From: Thermodesulfobacteriota bacterium
GTDB taxonomy: Bacteria; Desulfobacterota; DSM-4660; Desulfatiglandales; Desulfatiglandaceae
Length of the DNA stretch: 40,121 nt
Reading direction: 5' to 3'
Assembly: GCA_028278625.1 (NCBI GenBank)
Contig: JANQDY010000172.1
Location: 1-40,121, forward strand
Shown one piece after another: positions 8,115 to 15,952 of the stretch. A program made the position numbers and the translations under genes. The notes under the pieces were generated by a model that worked only from the letters and a program-made list of their open reading frames with translations, was not told the DNA's origin and did not search any database. Position 1 is the first letter of the stretch. Each line of letters opens with the position of its first letter.

Positions 8115-9875
8115 TTAATTTTTCGGCGCTGACCGGGCAGGGACCAGCCATTCACGGCAGAACAAGTGCTTTTTAACCTTGCCCATGGCCATTTCCCGGA
8201 TTTGCCAGGCTTTGTGCCTGCTTGTTACATTGATGCGGCTGCCGATGGCGTCTGCCGGAGCCGGCGCATCCAGGGGCAGACGAACCGCCAGAAGGTCGCC
8301 CTTTCCCACATTTGCCGGGTCCGGGCCTTTTTCACCGGCCGGATAGCCTCGCACCACCGCATTGGGCAACAGAAAACGATGGGTTTCCGCTTTGGACCGA
8401 AACTTTTCCGGCACCCAGACCACACGGTTATTGGTGGCCTCGGCCACATGGGCATCAAACACCCCAAGGGGCGCGTCAAAGACCGACAAAAAGCTGGACA
8501 AAGAGAGGTATACCGCAAATACCGAGATGCCGGTGCACATGGCAACCTGCCGTTTCTTGCAGATGGCGGTTACCGCAAATAGGATGGCGGCAATCGCCAC
8601 CGGTACATGCCACCATGGGAACACCTGCAATCCCAATTCATTGGCCAACAACAAAGTCATCCATAGGATGGCCAACAGGATCGCAATAGCGAAGCCCAGG
8701 GAAATCAGGAAGAAGGCGCGCCACACATATTGGCAACGGGTGGCCATCAACACCGCCAGGGCGGGCATGGCTTCCAGCAGATATCTTCCGCTGCGCTGGC
8801 TGGGAATACAGAAAACGATGAAAATGGCGAACACCCAAATCCAGAGGAGTTTCTCCTCGTCCGACAGGGTGCGGCGGTGCTTCCAGCTCTCCACCATCAA
8901 GCCGAACAAGGGGAACGCCAGCAGCCCGGCGTTAGCGAACCAGCTTCCGGCGAGGGACCAGACAGTATCCCCGCTCCACAGAAATCCTTTGATCCAGGAT
9001 CCGAAGGTATTGGCCATTTTTCCCATGTTCTCACCAATTACGAATTCACGCCAGATGGCCACGGGGTCGGGATCAAAAAAGAACCACAAAGAGAATATTC
9101 CCAGGGACAGCAATACCATCCAAATGATGCCGGGAAGCGAGTATCGTGCAAATGCGGCCGGCCGCCAGCCCCGCACATGGAGGTGCCACAAGCATATTCC
9201 CAATCCAATGGGCACGATTTGGGCAAAGCTCTTGGTCAAGAGCGCCATCCCCGCCAGTACGCCCATGAAGGTGGGGAAGACAAACCGCGAATCAAAAGAC
9301 CTGGGCTTCCACCACAACATGACAAAAAAACAGGCAAAGACCCAGAATGTTTCAGGCGGATTTGTAAGGTACGGCCGGCCGTAACGGTAGGTACTGTAAA
9401 AGGCCAGGTAGAAAATCGCAGCCAGGACCCCTTTGAATACGTCTTTCCCGCTAAGACGCCACCCGAGTAAACCGCAGAAAACGGCCGTACCGAAGGTCCA
9501 CACCAGGCTCGGCCATCGCAGAGCCTCCACTGACCAGTGGTTCCCCCATTGTGTACTCAGAAGCCCCTGCCAGAACAACAGCGGCGGTTTGGTATTACTC
9601 ATGCCGGGAATCCCCTCGATGGGCAGCCACCGGTTTGCCATGCTCGTCACACGTGTGATGTGCATATATACCAATTCGTCGCCGTTCCGAAGAATGTGAA
9701 TGGAGCCTAAGCCGTGCAGATAGGTAACGAAACCGAAAATGAGTCCCCCAATGGAAAGCAGTGCCGCGGACCACACACGCTTTGACGGCCTGTTTTCACG
9801 ATCCATGTCCCCGTGGGATGAATCTGGAATACGCCCGGAAACCATGGAAACAATTGAGAGTAAAGGTTTGTTCAT
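8115..9875 (-). CDS. GT-C membrane glycosyltransferase, ArnT/PMT_2-like
   Basis: A 586-residue polytopic membrane protein. The first periplasmic loop carries the acidic pair of the ArnT/PMT class (NGDELVY, where ArnT has DET-R-Y), followed by TKPPLLFWQ in the place of ArnT's FEKP-x-x-YW. About eleven to twelve hydrophobic helices follow, then a C-terminal soluble part. Such enzymes move a sugar from an undecaprenyl-phosphate carrier to lipid A, a protein or another envelope acceptor. The start is uncertain: ATG 9875 has no clear ribosome site, and an internal Met (MDRENRPSKR) is preceded by GGGG and sits just before helix 1. It lies 28 bases after the second ArnT-like gene in the same direction, so the two are likely co-transcribed. 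Confidence 0.75.
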   Translation of the reverse strand: MNKPLLSIVSMVSGRIPDSSHGDMDRENRPSKRVWSAALLSIGGLIFGFVTYLHGLGSIHILRNGDELVYMHITRVTSMANRWLPIEGIPGMSNTKPPLLFWQGLLSTQWGNHWSVEALRWPSLVWTFGTAVFCGLLGWRLSGKDVFKGVLAAIFYLAFYSTYRYGRPYLTNPPETFWVFACFFVMLWWKPRSFDSRFVFPTFMGVLAGMALLTKSFAQIVPIGLGICLWHLHVRGWRPAAFARYSLPGIIWMVLLSLGIFSLWFFFDPDPVAIWREFVIGENMGKMANTFGSWIKGFLWSGDTVWSLAGSWFANAGLLAFPLFGLMVESWKHRRTLSDEEKLLWIWVFAIFIVFCIPSQRSGRYLLEAMPALAVLMATRCQYVWRAFFLISLGFAIAILLAILWMTLLLANELGLQVFPWWHVPVAIAAILFAVTAICKKRQVAMCTGISVFAVYLSLSSFLSVFDAPLGVFDAHVAEATNNRVVWVPEKFRSKAETHRFLLPNAVVRGYPAGEKGPDPANVGKGDLLAVRLPLDAPAPADAIGSRINVTSRHKAWQIREMAMGKVKKHLFCREWLVPARSAPKN

Positions 9876-9903
9876 AAAGCAATCGGAAAATCTTTTTGGT
9901 TAT

Positions 9904-11553
9904 CTAATAAACCACGAAAACGAAATGCTTGTCCGTATCCGTAAAGAGAGGTGCGGGCAAGCGCGTTTTATGGTTCTCATAATGGTCCTTCATCAGAATC
10001 AGAATCACGGGACGTTTTCCTCTGTTTTCCAGGATCATGGCGTTTAACCCCTCAACACTCAGAACATCTCCTGATCCGTCTTGGTCCCGTTTCAATCCAT
10101 AAGCGAGTTCTCCGGCCAATTCAAGTATCAGAACGTCATCTCGCTTGAAAAACCAGCAGACCGCACGGATCACATTATCGTTGGACACCAGCACGGCGTC
10201 TGAGGTTACCCTGGATAGATTTTTGGTGAGGATCTTTCCGGGAGTTTTGCGATCCAATGCCCTGTTGGGAACAGCAAAATCCGCCATGAGAAAAAAGATG
10301 GCAATCCCCACGCAATAAAGAACCAGTTTTTTCGGATATGCTTTCACCCGAAGGGAGGCAATCAGAAAAAAGGCCAACAGAAAGGCGCCCATGGCCCCCA
10401 GCAGCCATTTGATTGTTTCTCCTTTTTCATATAAGTGGATCATCTCAAAATTGCCGGAGCCGAAAAGCATGAGAAACAGACCGCTCGCACCGAAAAGGAT
10501 GGCCATCACCCAGGAGGCAACTGAAAAGGCGCGTCTTTTTCCGGCTTCAAAATAGGTGACAACACCGATGGCATAAACAATGGCAAGTGGCGGAAAACAC
10601 GGCAGGATATAGGGAATAAGCTTGCCGCTGCAAACGGAGAAGAAAAGGAAGGGGAAAAGAAACCAGCATATGGCGAAACGGGTTATGGGATTCTTCAATT
10701 CGAATCTGAAAATCATGGGAATGGCAGCCGCGCTCTGGGCCACCCAGGGAAAAGCGCCGCCCACGAGAATGGGCAAGAAATACCACATAGGTTTCGGATG
10801 CTGTCCTCTTATCGGATCCAGAAATCTTGCGATATGTTCGATCCAGAAAAAGTAGTTCCAAAAATCCCCTTCTCGAAAATGAATCATCAAAGACCATGGC
10901 AATGCAACCAAAAAAGCCGTCATCAGGGGGATCCACGGTATCTTGAGGAGATCTCTCGCACGCCCCTCCCAAACCAAGAACGGGCCCGCCGCCAAAACGG
11001 GGACTGCGAAGGCCAGAAATCCCTTTGTGAGAAAAGCCAGCCCGCAGAAAATCCCCATGAGGGCCAGCAGAAGCGTCCTTTTCATCCTGCCTTGGGCCAT
11101 ATGGGCAAAGAAAAAAGAGACCATGGCCCCGGTCAGGAGCATGGAAAGGAGGCTGTCAAGCAGATTGATGCGACCGATGGCCAACACAATGGGACTGGTC
11201 AGGAAAATGGCCGGGGCCAAAACGGAAACCGCTTTCCTCTTTTTAAACCGCCTGGCCAGCAGAAAGATCATAAGGGCCGAAACAGCGACCGATAAAGCGG
11301 ATGGAAGGCGCAGGGCAAAGGCGTTCTCTCCGAAAAGAGCGATGGATGCTGCATTTGCCCAGTAGCCGAAAACCGGCTTTTCAAAGTATTTCAAACCGTT
11401 GAGCCTGGGAACAACCCAGTCTCCGGAAACCAGCATTTCCCTCGGTATTTCACCGTATCTGGTTTCATCCGGACTGGTGAGCGGTCGAAGGCCAAGGGGA
11501 AGGATATAGAGAAAAACAAAAATGCCAAAAAGCGTAATGTAAATTCTTTTCAT
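9904..11553 (-). CDS. ArnT-like lipid-carrier glycosyltransferase
   Basis: A 549-residue membrane protein with the same length as E. coli ArnT and a nearly complete copy of its first-loop signature: SPDETRYGEIPREML, SGDWVVPRLNG and YFEKPVFGYW. The acidic D-E pair in this loop is the catalytic feature of the family. About twelve helices follow, then a soluble C-terminal domain ending HFVFVVY. ArnT transfers 4-amino-4-deoxy-L-arabinose from undecaprenyl phosphate to lipid A. No genes for making that sugar (arnA, B, C, D) are in the window, so the sugar may differ, and I give no symbol. First gene of a two-gene minus-strand operon. The weak ribosome site makes the exact start less certain. Confidence 0.8.
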   Translation of the reverse strand: MKRIYITLFGIFVFLYILPLGLRPLTSPDETRYGEIPREMLVSGDWVVPRLNGLKYFEKPVFGYWANAASIALFGENAFALRLPSALSVAVSALMIFLLARRFKKRKAVSVLAPAIFLTSPIVLAIGRINLLDSLLSMLLTGAMVSFFFAHMAQGRMKRTLLLALMGIFCGLAFLTKGFLAFAVPVLAAGPFLVWEGRARDLLKIPWIPLMTAFLVALPWSLMIHFREGDFWNYFFWIEHIARFLDPIRGQHPKPMWYFLPILVGGAFPWVAQSAAAIPMIFRFELKNPITRFAICWFLFPFLFFSVCSGKLIPYILPCFPPLAIVYAIGVVTYFEAGKRRAFSVASWVMAILFGASGLFLMLFGSGNFEMIHLYEKGETIKWLLGAMGAFLLAFFLIASLRVKAYPKKLVLYCVGIAIFFLMADFAVPNRALDRKTPGKILTKNLSRVTSDAVLVSNDNVIRAVCWFFKRDDVLILELAGELAYGLKRDQDGSGDVLSVEGLNAMILENRGKRPVILILMKDHYENHKTRLPAPLFTDTDKHFVFVVY

Positions 11554-11710
11554 GGGAAGTTCTTATGGGATTTTTGCAGCAGTGATAGCTTTTTTCAGGC
11601 ATTTTGTCCACCCTTGTCCAACCCCAGACGGTTTCGAGGCCATAATTCTCGCCGGTTGTTGCTTTTTTTTGGGCTTTCCTGAATAAGATGATTGAAGAGG
11701 GGGGGGCTGT

Positions 11711-13243
11711 TTAATCCTTGCTGCTTCTCCCATAGTCTATTCCCAGCTTTTTCATCCGGTTTCGAAGGGTGCTGGGATTGATGCCCAGAAGGGCGGCAGC
11801 CCCATCTTCGCCGCTCACCTTGCCCTTTGTTTTAGATAGTGCGCGGCGAATATGGTTGCTTATGACGTCATCCAGGCGTTCCGTTGCTTCATCTGCTCTC
11901 CGGAAGTTCTCGGATCGGTGGGGGGAAGCGATGCTGATATCCTCGGGTGACAGGGGGCCTGAGGGGTTCAGGATCAGGGCCCGTTCGATGATGTTCTGCA
12001 GTTCCCGGACATTGCCCGGCCAGTGATAATCCATCATGATGTCCATTGTTCCGGAGGAGAGCGTTGGAACGTGGGGCAGTTTCAATTCCCTCGATTTGAG
12101 GGCGATGAAATGCTGCACCAGGGTCGGAATGTCGGACTTCCGCTCCCTGAGCGGCGGTATCCATATGGGAAATACGTTGAGCCGGAACCACAAATCCTCG
12201 CGAAACCGCTCCTCTTCCACCATTTGTTCCAGGTTTCGGTTGGTGGCGGCGATGATGCGGATATCCAAAGGGATGGTCTTGACGCCCCCGACGCGCTCAA
12301 TCTTTCGGTCCTGAAGAACGCTCAGCAGCCGCACCTGGGCCTGGGGCGGCAATTCACCTATTTCATCCAGTAAGATCGTACCCCTGTTGGCACGCTCAAA
12401 ACGGCCCCGCTTCTGGGAGAGGGCTCCGGTGAAGGCGCCTTTTTCATGCCCGAAAAGCTCGCTGTCAATGAGGGTGTCCGGAATGGCGCCGCAGTTGACG
12501 CTGACGAATGGGCCATTGTGTCGTTGGGATGAATAATGGATGGCATTGGCAATCACATCCTTGCCGGTACCGGTTTCTCCCAAAAGCAACACCGGGCTGT
12601 CCAGGGAAGCCACCTGTCGCACCTTTTGTGTGACGCTTCTGAGCCCGAAATCGGCCCCTACGATTTCGTCTCCGGACAGGCGCCGCAGTTCACCTGCCAA
12701 ATACCGGTTGTGGTCGGCCAGGAGATCATTGAACTTCACCACTTCCCTGTGCTTCAAGGCATTGGACATGGCAATGACGAGTGGCTCCTTTAGCATAAGC
12801 ACCCATTCGAGATGCTCATATTTGAGTTTTTCCGGCTTTTCAGAAGCGAGAACAAAATAACCGAACGTCTCCTTGTCCGTTCTCAGCACCATGACGATGA
12901 CGGAAGTCGTCTCCAAGTGGTGAAATTCCGTCATTTCACGGCTGATGGGAAATGTTTTGGGATCTCTGATAAGAAACACATCCTGTTCAGTGGGCGCGTT
13001 TCCGGCGTGTTGTTTGGCCGCTTCCGACAGAGGGGTCAGCAGGTTCAGCTTTTGACAGTCTGTTTCAGTGGCCTGGGCAATGGTTCGCATGGCTGCATAA
13101 TTCCGGTCATAATACTGCAGATAAGCGCTTGTCACCGGCATGAAACCCGCCAACAAAATGACAAGTGCCTGCAAAGCTTCTTCGATCTCCAGATTCCCGC
13201 AGATTCTTAGGGTCGCCTCACGGAAAAACGCGTCTTTGTCCAT
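11711..13243 (-). CDS. sigma-54-dependent transcriptional activator with GAF-like sensor
   Basis: A 510-residue bacterial enhancer-binding protein. Residues 1 to about 165 look like a GAF sensory domain. The AAA+ domain has Walker A GETGTGKD (222-229), the sigma-54 contact loop GAFTGA (269-274), Walker B DEIGE (293-297) and an R-finger region (FREDLWFRLNVFPI). A Fis-type helix-turn-helix closes the protein (AALLGINPSTLRNRMKKLG). All parts needed for ATP-driven sigma-54 activation are intact, and there is no receiver domain, so control is likely by a ligand bound to the GAF domain. It is divergent from a small cassette whose upstream region holds a candidate -24/-12 promoter and a palindrome, suggesting that the cassette is its target. 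The nearest ribosome site, GGAG, is only two bases from ATG 13243. Confidence 0.92.
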   Translation of the reverse strand: MDKDAFFREATLRICGNLEIEEALQALVILLAGFMPVTSAYLQYYDRNYAAMRTIAQATETDCQKLNLLTPLSEAAKQHAGNAPTEQDVFLIRDPKTFPISREMTEFHHLETTSVIVMVLRTDKETFGYFVLASEKPEKLKYEHLEWVLMLKEPLVIAMSNALKHREVVKFNDLLADHNRYLAGELRRLSGDEIVGADFGLRSVTQKVRQVASLDSPVLLLGETGTGKDVIANAIHYSSQRHNGPFVSVNCGAIPDTLIDSELFGHEKGAFTGALSQKRGRFERANRGTILLDEIGELPPQAQVRLLSVLQDRKIERVGGVKTIPLDIRIIAATNRNLEQMVEEERFREDLWFRLNVFPIWIPPLRERKSDIPTLVQHFIALKSRELKLPHVPTLSSGTMDIMMDYHWPGNVRELQNIIERALILNPSGPLSPEDISIASPHRSENFRRADEATERLDDVISNHIRRALSKTKGKVSGEDGAAALLGINPSTLRNRMKKLGIDYGRSSKD

Positions 13244-13304
13244 TCCATTGCTCCGCGCGAAATAAATGCCCCATGGGACAACTCATATCAAAATCGCCTT
13301 ATTT

Positions 13305-13323
13305 GGCAAGCAGAATTTGCCAT
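13305..13323. promoter_or_regulatory. palindromic candidate upstream activator site
   Basis: TGGCAA (13305-13310), seven bases, then TTGCCA (13318-13323): a perfect six-base inverted repeat in the gap between the activator and the cassette. Its centre is about 95 bases upstream of the start point expected from the sigma-54 promoter, a usual distance for a Fis-type enhancer site. Binding by the adjacent activator is inference. Confidence 0.45.
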
Positions 13324-13383
13324 ATATGATAGTTCCGCAACCTCTCTGCTTTTAACTAATTAATATTGCTGTATATTTTATTG

Positions 13384-13399
13384 TGGCATGAAAATCGCA
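13384..13399 (+). promoter_or_regulatory. candidate sigma-54 (-24/-12) promoter
   Basis: TGGCATG-AAAA-TCGCA has GG at 13385-13386 and GC at 13397-13398 separated by exactly ten bases, and matches about 10 of 12 conserved positions of the TGGCACG-N4-TTGCA consensus. Transcription would start near 13410, ahead of the ribosome site at 13446-13451. It makes the ATG at 13388, which overlaps the element, an unlikely start for the first gene. Confidence 0.6.
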
Positions 13400-13459
13400 G
13401 CTTTTTCAAATGAAAGCATCACAAATTGGCAAACAACCTCAGAACAGGAGGTACTGAAT

Positions 13460-13636
13460 ATGGATCTGAATTTAGTGGAATCTCTGGCAAGAGAGCGGCA
13501 GCGCCGAATATCTGAGGCGTCAAGGCGAATTCAAACATCTCAAACAACCGAAAAAGGGGGAATGGCATTCCTAAGGAAGCTCTTGCGCGGATTCGGCATT
13601 CATTTTTCAAAAGGGGTATGTGCAGCCGAAAAATGA
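13460..13636 (+). CDS. 58-residue basic protein, first gene of the sigma-54 cassette
   Basis: Unknown function. ATG 13460 is chosen because AGGAGG ends nine bases before it and it lies downstream of the predicted sigma-54 start point; an in-frame ATG at 13388 sits inside that promoter. The N-terminal half is a charged helix (VESLARERQRRISEASRR) with strong coiled-coil or amphipathic character. The C-terminal part is basic with one Cys near the end. There is no signal peptide or membrane helix. Its TGA overlaps the next gene's ATG as ATGA, which indicates translational coupling. Confidence 0.55.
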   Translation: MDLNLVESLARERQRRISEASRRIQTSQTTEKGGMAFLRKLLRGFGIHFSKGVCAAEK

Positions 13637-13932
13637 GTAAACGGATGAAATGGATAGAAGTAATACAGCTGAGGTCCCTGAACCGCAACCGGAAAAGCCT
13701 TGCGTCAACACTTAAAAGACTGATGAGGGAAGTGGAAGCGGAAAACAAGGGACAGTCGGTCAAGATTTACGGCCGGGAGAGGATCGATACCGATTTCTCC
13801 ATCGTTCTGTTTAGCCGTGCGGAAAAAAGACAAATAGGCGGAAGTGCGCTGGGCCTGGCCCTTGCCGATGCCTTAAAAGCGTTTGGCATGGTTCGTCACA
13901 CCGTATGGCTTGAGATGGAAGAGGAAATATGA
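13633..13932 (+). CDS. 99-residue conserved-looking protein of unknown function
   Basis: The ATG at 13633 overlaps the stop of the previous gene (ATGA), and its own TGA overlaps the next ATG at 13929 in the same way, so it is embedded in a coupled operon. The product begins MSKRMKWIEVIQLRS, has a central helix rich in Arg, Lys and Glu, then YGRERIDTDFSIVLFS, a Gly-rich turn (IGGSALGLALADALKAFG) and ends with HTVWLEMEEEI. The alternation of strands and helices looks like a small alpha/beta ferredoxin-like fold, by eye only. I do not recognise a named family. No cysteines, signal or membrane segment. Confidence 0.6.
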   Translation: MSKRMKWIEVIQLRSLNRNRKSLASTLKRLMREVEAENKGQSVKIYGRERIDTDFSIVLFSRAEKRQIGGSALGLALADALKAFGMVRHTVWLEMEEEI

Positions 13933-14369
13933 CGCTTAAGTCAAAATGGATTGAGACTATCTACTGCCTGGCCACAAGCAGCAGGGGCGTCCGGAACTTC
14001 TTTACGCCCCTGAGAGCGATATTCTACGGTCTGCTGATATTCGCTTTTGTCCTGATGGGGCGCTATTTGGACCACAGGCTTGGTTTGGGGGATTTGTTTC
14101 CGCGGGCAATCGGAATCCCCCTTTCCTTGCCCCTTTTTCTTCTGGCCTTACTCCTCATCGGTTGGTCGGTTCATCGCTTTTTTAAGGCAAGGGGGACCCC
14201 GGTTCCTTTCAACCCGCCAAACCGGCTGGTGACGTCCGGTCCATACGCCCATAGCCGGAATCCCATGCTTAGCGGCGTGTTTTTTCTGCTTTTCGGTATG
14301 GGCGCATTTTTGGGCTCAATCTCTTTATGTTTGATATTTACGCCCCTTTTTATTTTGCTCAATGTCTAG
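13929..14369 (+). CDS. isoprenylcysteine/phospholipid methyltransferase-like membrane protein, cut by in-frame TAG
   Basis: 146 residues up to a TAG at 14367-14369. Membrane helices lie at about 27-45, 58-80 and 110-145. The middle carries the ICMT/PEMT signature (GTPVPF, RLVTSGPYAHSRNPMLSG), whose SGPY-x-x-x-RNP motif binds S-adenosylmethionine. In this family the catalytic C-terminal piece is a Glu-Pro-Glu-Leu...Phe/Leu-Gly...Tyr...Pro segment. That piece is present after the TAG, in the same frame: KEPELIKRLGREY, then RERTPMFFP. No further stop occurs before the next gene's ATG, so the frame runs on into it. The annotated product thus lacks part of its active site unless the TAG is read through or is a sequencing error. 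Start overlaps the previous stop (ATGA). Confidence 0.8.
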   Translation: MTLKSKWIETIYCLATSSRGVRNFFTPLRAIFYGLLIFAFVLMGRYLDHRLGLGDLFPRAIGIPLSLPLFLLALLLIGWSVHRFFKARGTPVPFNPPNRLVTSGPYAHSRNPMLSGVFFLLFGMGAFLGSISLCLIFTPLFILLNV

Positions 14370-14486
14370 GAGGTAAAAGCCATCAAGGAACCGGAGCTGA
14401 TAAAAAGGCTTGGGCGGGAATACGTTCTATATCGAGAGCGCACCCCCATGTTCTTTCCAAATCCTTTTTGTCCCAGGGAGGTTGTA

Positions 14487-15359
14487 ATGCGCAAGGAAAA
14501 ACCGAGCCGAACGGCGCTTAAGGTGGCGCTCAATATGGTAACTCTTTCAGCAAAGCAGGGAATGGATGAATGCTTTCCACCAGGCACCGTGGAAGCCACG
14601 GAGAAATTACTGGCCGCCGCCGGCCTTGTCAGCCAAAGAACCTTACGATGGTGCCGTTCCAGATGGATGGTTTCCCTGTACGAGTCTTTTGACTGGATGC
14701 TGCCGGGTCAGTTCGAGGCATTTGCGCTGAGGAAGGCGTTCTGTGAAAAGCAGGTAAGAGCTGGCATACAAAAAGGTGCCAGGCAGATCCTTGTCCTGGG
14801 AGCCGGCTACGACACCATGGCGTGGCGATTGGCACCGGAATTCCCTGAAGTGAGATTCTTTGAAATCGATCACCCGGCCACCGCCCGCATAAAAATAAAG
14901 GGAATCGAGGCCATGGGGCGGCGGGAAAATCTCTATCTGATTGCAGAGGATCTCGGCAAACAGAGGCTGACGGATGTCCTGGCCGTGGGCCAATGGGATG
15001 GATATGCACAAACCGTTGTCGTGGCCGAAGGCCTGGTGATGTATCTTTCTCCCGATGCGGTGGAGGGTCTGTTTCTCCAATGTGCCGAGGTTACAGGTTC
15101 AGGCAGCCGGATGGCCTTTTCCTATATTCCGGCCGGCGCGGACGGCCGTCCGGATGCCGGCCCATGGACCGGCTTGATGCTGTGGCTTCAGAAAGCCGGC
15201 GGAGAGCCATGGCGCTTTAGCATAACACCCGAGGATCTCGGCCCTTTTCTGGAGGAAACGGGCTGGACAATCGCACCGGCGATGTTTGAGAGCATTCGAA
15301 AGTACGGTGTGGAATTCTACGCTGTGGCGGAAAGAAATGAAACGGGCAAAGTGAGATAG
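14487..15359 (+). CDS. leucine-carboxyl-methyltransferase-like (LCM family) SAM methyltransferase
   Basis: A 290-residue soluble class I methyltransferase. ATG 14487 follows AGGGAGG at good distance; an in-frame ATG at 14448 lies within the tail of the preceding methyltransferase and has no site. Motif I is VLGAGYDTMAWRL (GAGYD at 105-109), motif II ends in an acidic residue (FFEIDHP, Asp128), and the AEGLVMYL block is typical of the LCMT/PPM1 and TIGR00027 groups. These enzymes O-methylate carboxylates or polyketide-like substrates; the substrate here is unknown. It shares its frame with the upstream ICMT-like gene, separated only by one TAG, so it could be a separate product from its own ribosome site, part of a readthrough fusion, or both. 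Confidence 0.85.
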   Translation: MRKEKPSRTALKVALNMVTLSAKQGMDECFPPGTVEATEKLLAAAGLVSQRTLRWCRSRWMVSLYESFDWMLPGQFEAFALRKAFCEKQVRAGIQKGARQILVLGAGYDTMAWRLAPEFPEVRFFEIDHPATARIKIKGIEAMGRRENLYLIAEDLGKQRLTDVLAVGQWDGYAQTVVVAEGLVMYLSPDAVEGLFLQCAEVTGSGSRMAFSYIPAGADGRPDAGPWTGLMLWLQKAGGEPWRFSITPEDLGPFLEETGWTIAPAMFESIRKYGVEFYAVAERNETGKVR

Positions 15360-15483
15360 CAGCATTGTTTCCGGGAGTTTTCCGCAAAAGGGTGCGTGAA
15401 TCTTCACGGTGTGTGCCTGGTTCTCAATGGTACGATGCGTAAACGGTATTGTTCATTCCCAATTGACGGATTTTAAAAACATT

Positions 15484-15512
15484 TTGAGTATTCGGCTTGC
15501 TTTTGTTACAAA
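15484..15512 (+). promoter_or_regulatory. candidate sigma-70 promoter for the cold-shock gene
   Basis: TTGAGT (15484-15489), 17 bases, TACAAA (15507-15512) with an extended TG just before the -10. An alternative, TTGCTT (15497-15502), 16 bases, TATTGT (15519-15524), overlaps it. Either one would start transcription upstream of the hairpin at 15541, giving a leader of about 120 bases. Confidence 0.4.
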
Positions 15513-15540
15513 AGGTGTTATTGTAAAGCCTGTCAACACG

Positions 15541-15572
15541 GCCCGGCTTTTAACTCGCCGGGCGATTTTTTT
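15541..15572 (+). terminator. strong intrinsic terminator in the leader of the cold-shock gene
   Basis: GCCCGGC (15541-15547) pairs with GCCGGGC (15557-15563), followed by GA and seven T. It lies 180 bases after the methyltransferase cassette and 78 bases before the cold-shock start. It can end the cassette transcript, but if the candidate promoter just upstream is used it also sits inside the cold-shock mRNA leader. Confidence 0.7.
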
Positions 15573-15649
15573 CTGAAGGACCGTTCAAATCGCTTTGTTT
15601 CATCCTCCAGTTTGAAATTTTGATAATTATATGAAAGGAGGATGTGCCC

Positions 15650-15850
15650 ATGTTTAAAGGAACCGTAAAATGGTTCAACGACCGTAAAGGCTTTGGCTTT
15701 ATCGAGCAGGAAGATGGCCCCGATGTTTTTGTCCATCATTCAGCCATCAATGGAAGCGGCTTTAAAAGCCTCAGCGAGGGTGACCGGGTATCTTTTGATG
15801 TTGAACAAGGTCCTAAAGGACCGGCTGCCGCCAATGTTACCGTCGTATAA
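15650..15850 (+). CDS. cold-shock domain protein, CspA family
   Basis: A 66-residue OB-fold RNA/ssDNA-binding chaperone. It has both RNP motifs: KGFGFIE (RNP1) and VFVHHSAI (RNP2), preceded by GTVKWFND, and full family length ending ANVTVV. ATG 15650 follows AAGGAGG with eight bases of spacing; a GTG at 15644 is too close. These proteins melt RNA hairpins and act as transcription antiterminators. The gene is flanked by a terminator on each side, one in its putative leader, so control at the RNA level is plausible but inferred. Monocistronic. Confidence 0.95.
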   Translation: MFKGTVKWFNDRKGFGFIEQEDGPDVFVHHSAINGSGFKSLSEGDRVSFDVEQGPKGPAAANVTVV

Positions 15851-15874
15851 GCAATAGCTGTTGAAACCAAAAAA

Positions 15875-15914
15875 GGGGTACGCCTCCTAAATAGGGAGCG
15901 TGCCCCGTTGTTTT
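15875..15914 (+). terminator. intrinsic terminator after the cold-shock gene
   Basis: GGGGTACGCCTCC and GGGAGCGTGCCCC pair over about thirteen positions with one mismatch and two G-T pairs around a TAAATA loop, followed by GTTGTTTT. It lies 24 bases after the cold-shock stop and faces the convergent alanine dehydrogenase gene. Confidence 0.75.
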
Positions 15915-15952
15915 CTGATGGCCCTGATTCTTTCGGTGCGTCTGAGGATTAC

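Noticed and set aside
8362..9470. Long plus-strand open frames (340 and 246 codons) within 8362-9470
   Set aside because: They lie antisense to a clear membrane glycosyltransferase and have the composition expected from its complement; no family resemblance and no ribosome site.
13388..13459. ATG at 13388 as the start of the first cassette gene
   Set aside because: It overlaps the -12 region of the sigma-54 promoter and lacks a ribosome site; ATG 13460 has a strong one.
14367..14369. Genome-wide amber reassignment as the explanation of the TAG
   Set aside because: TAG is the ordinary stop of at least seven genes in this window, so it cannot be read as sense everywhere.
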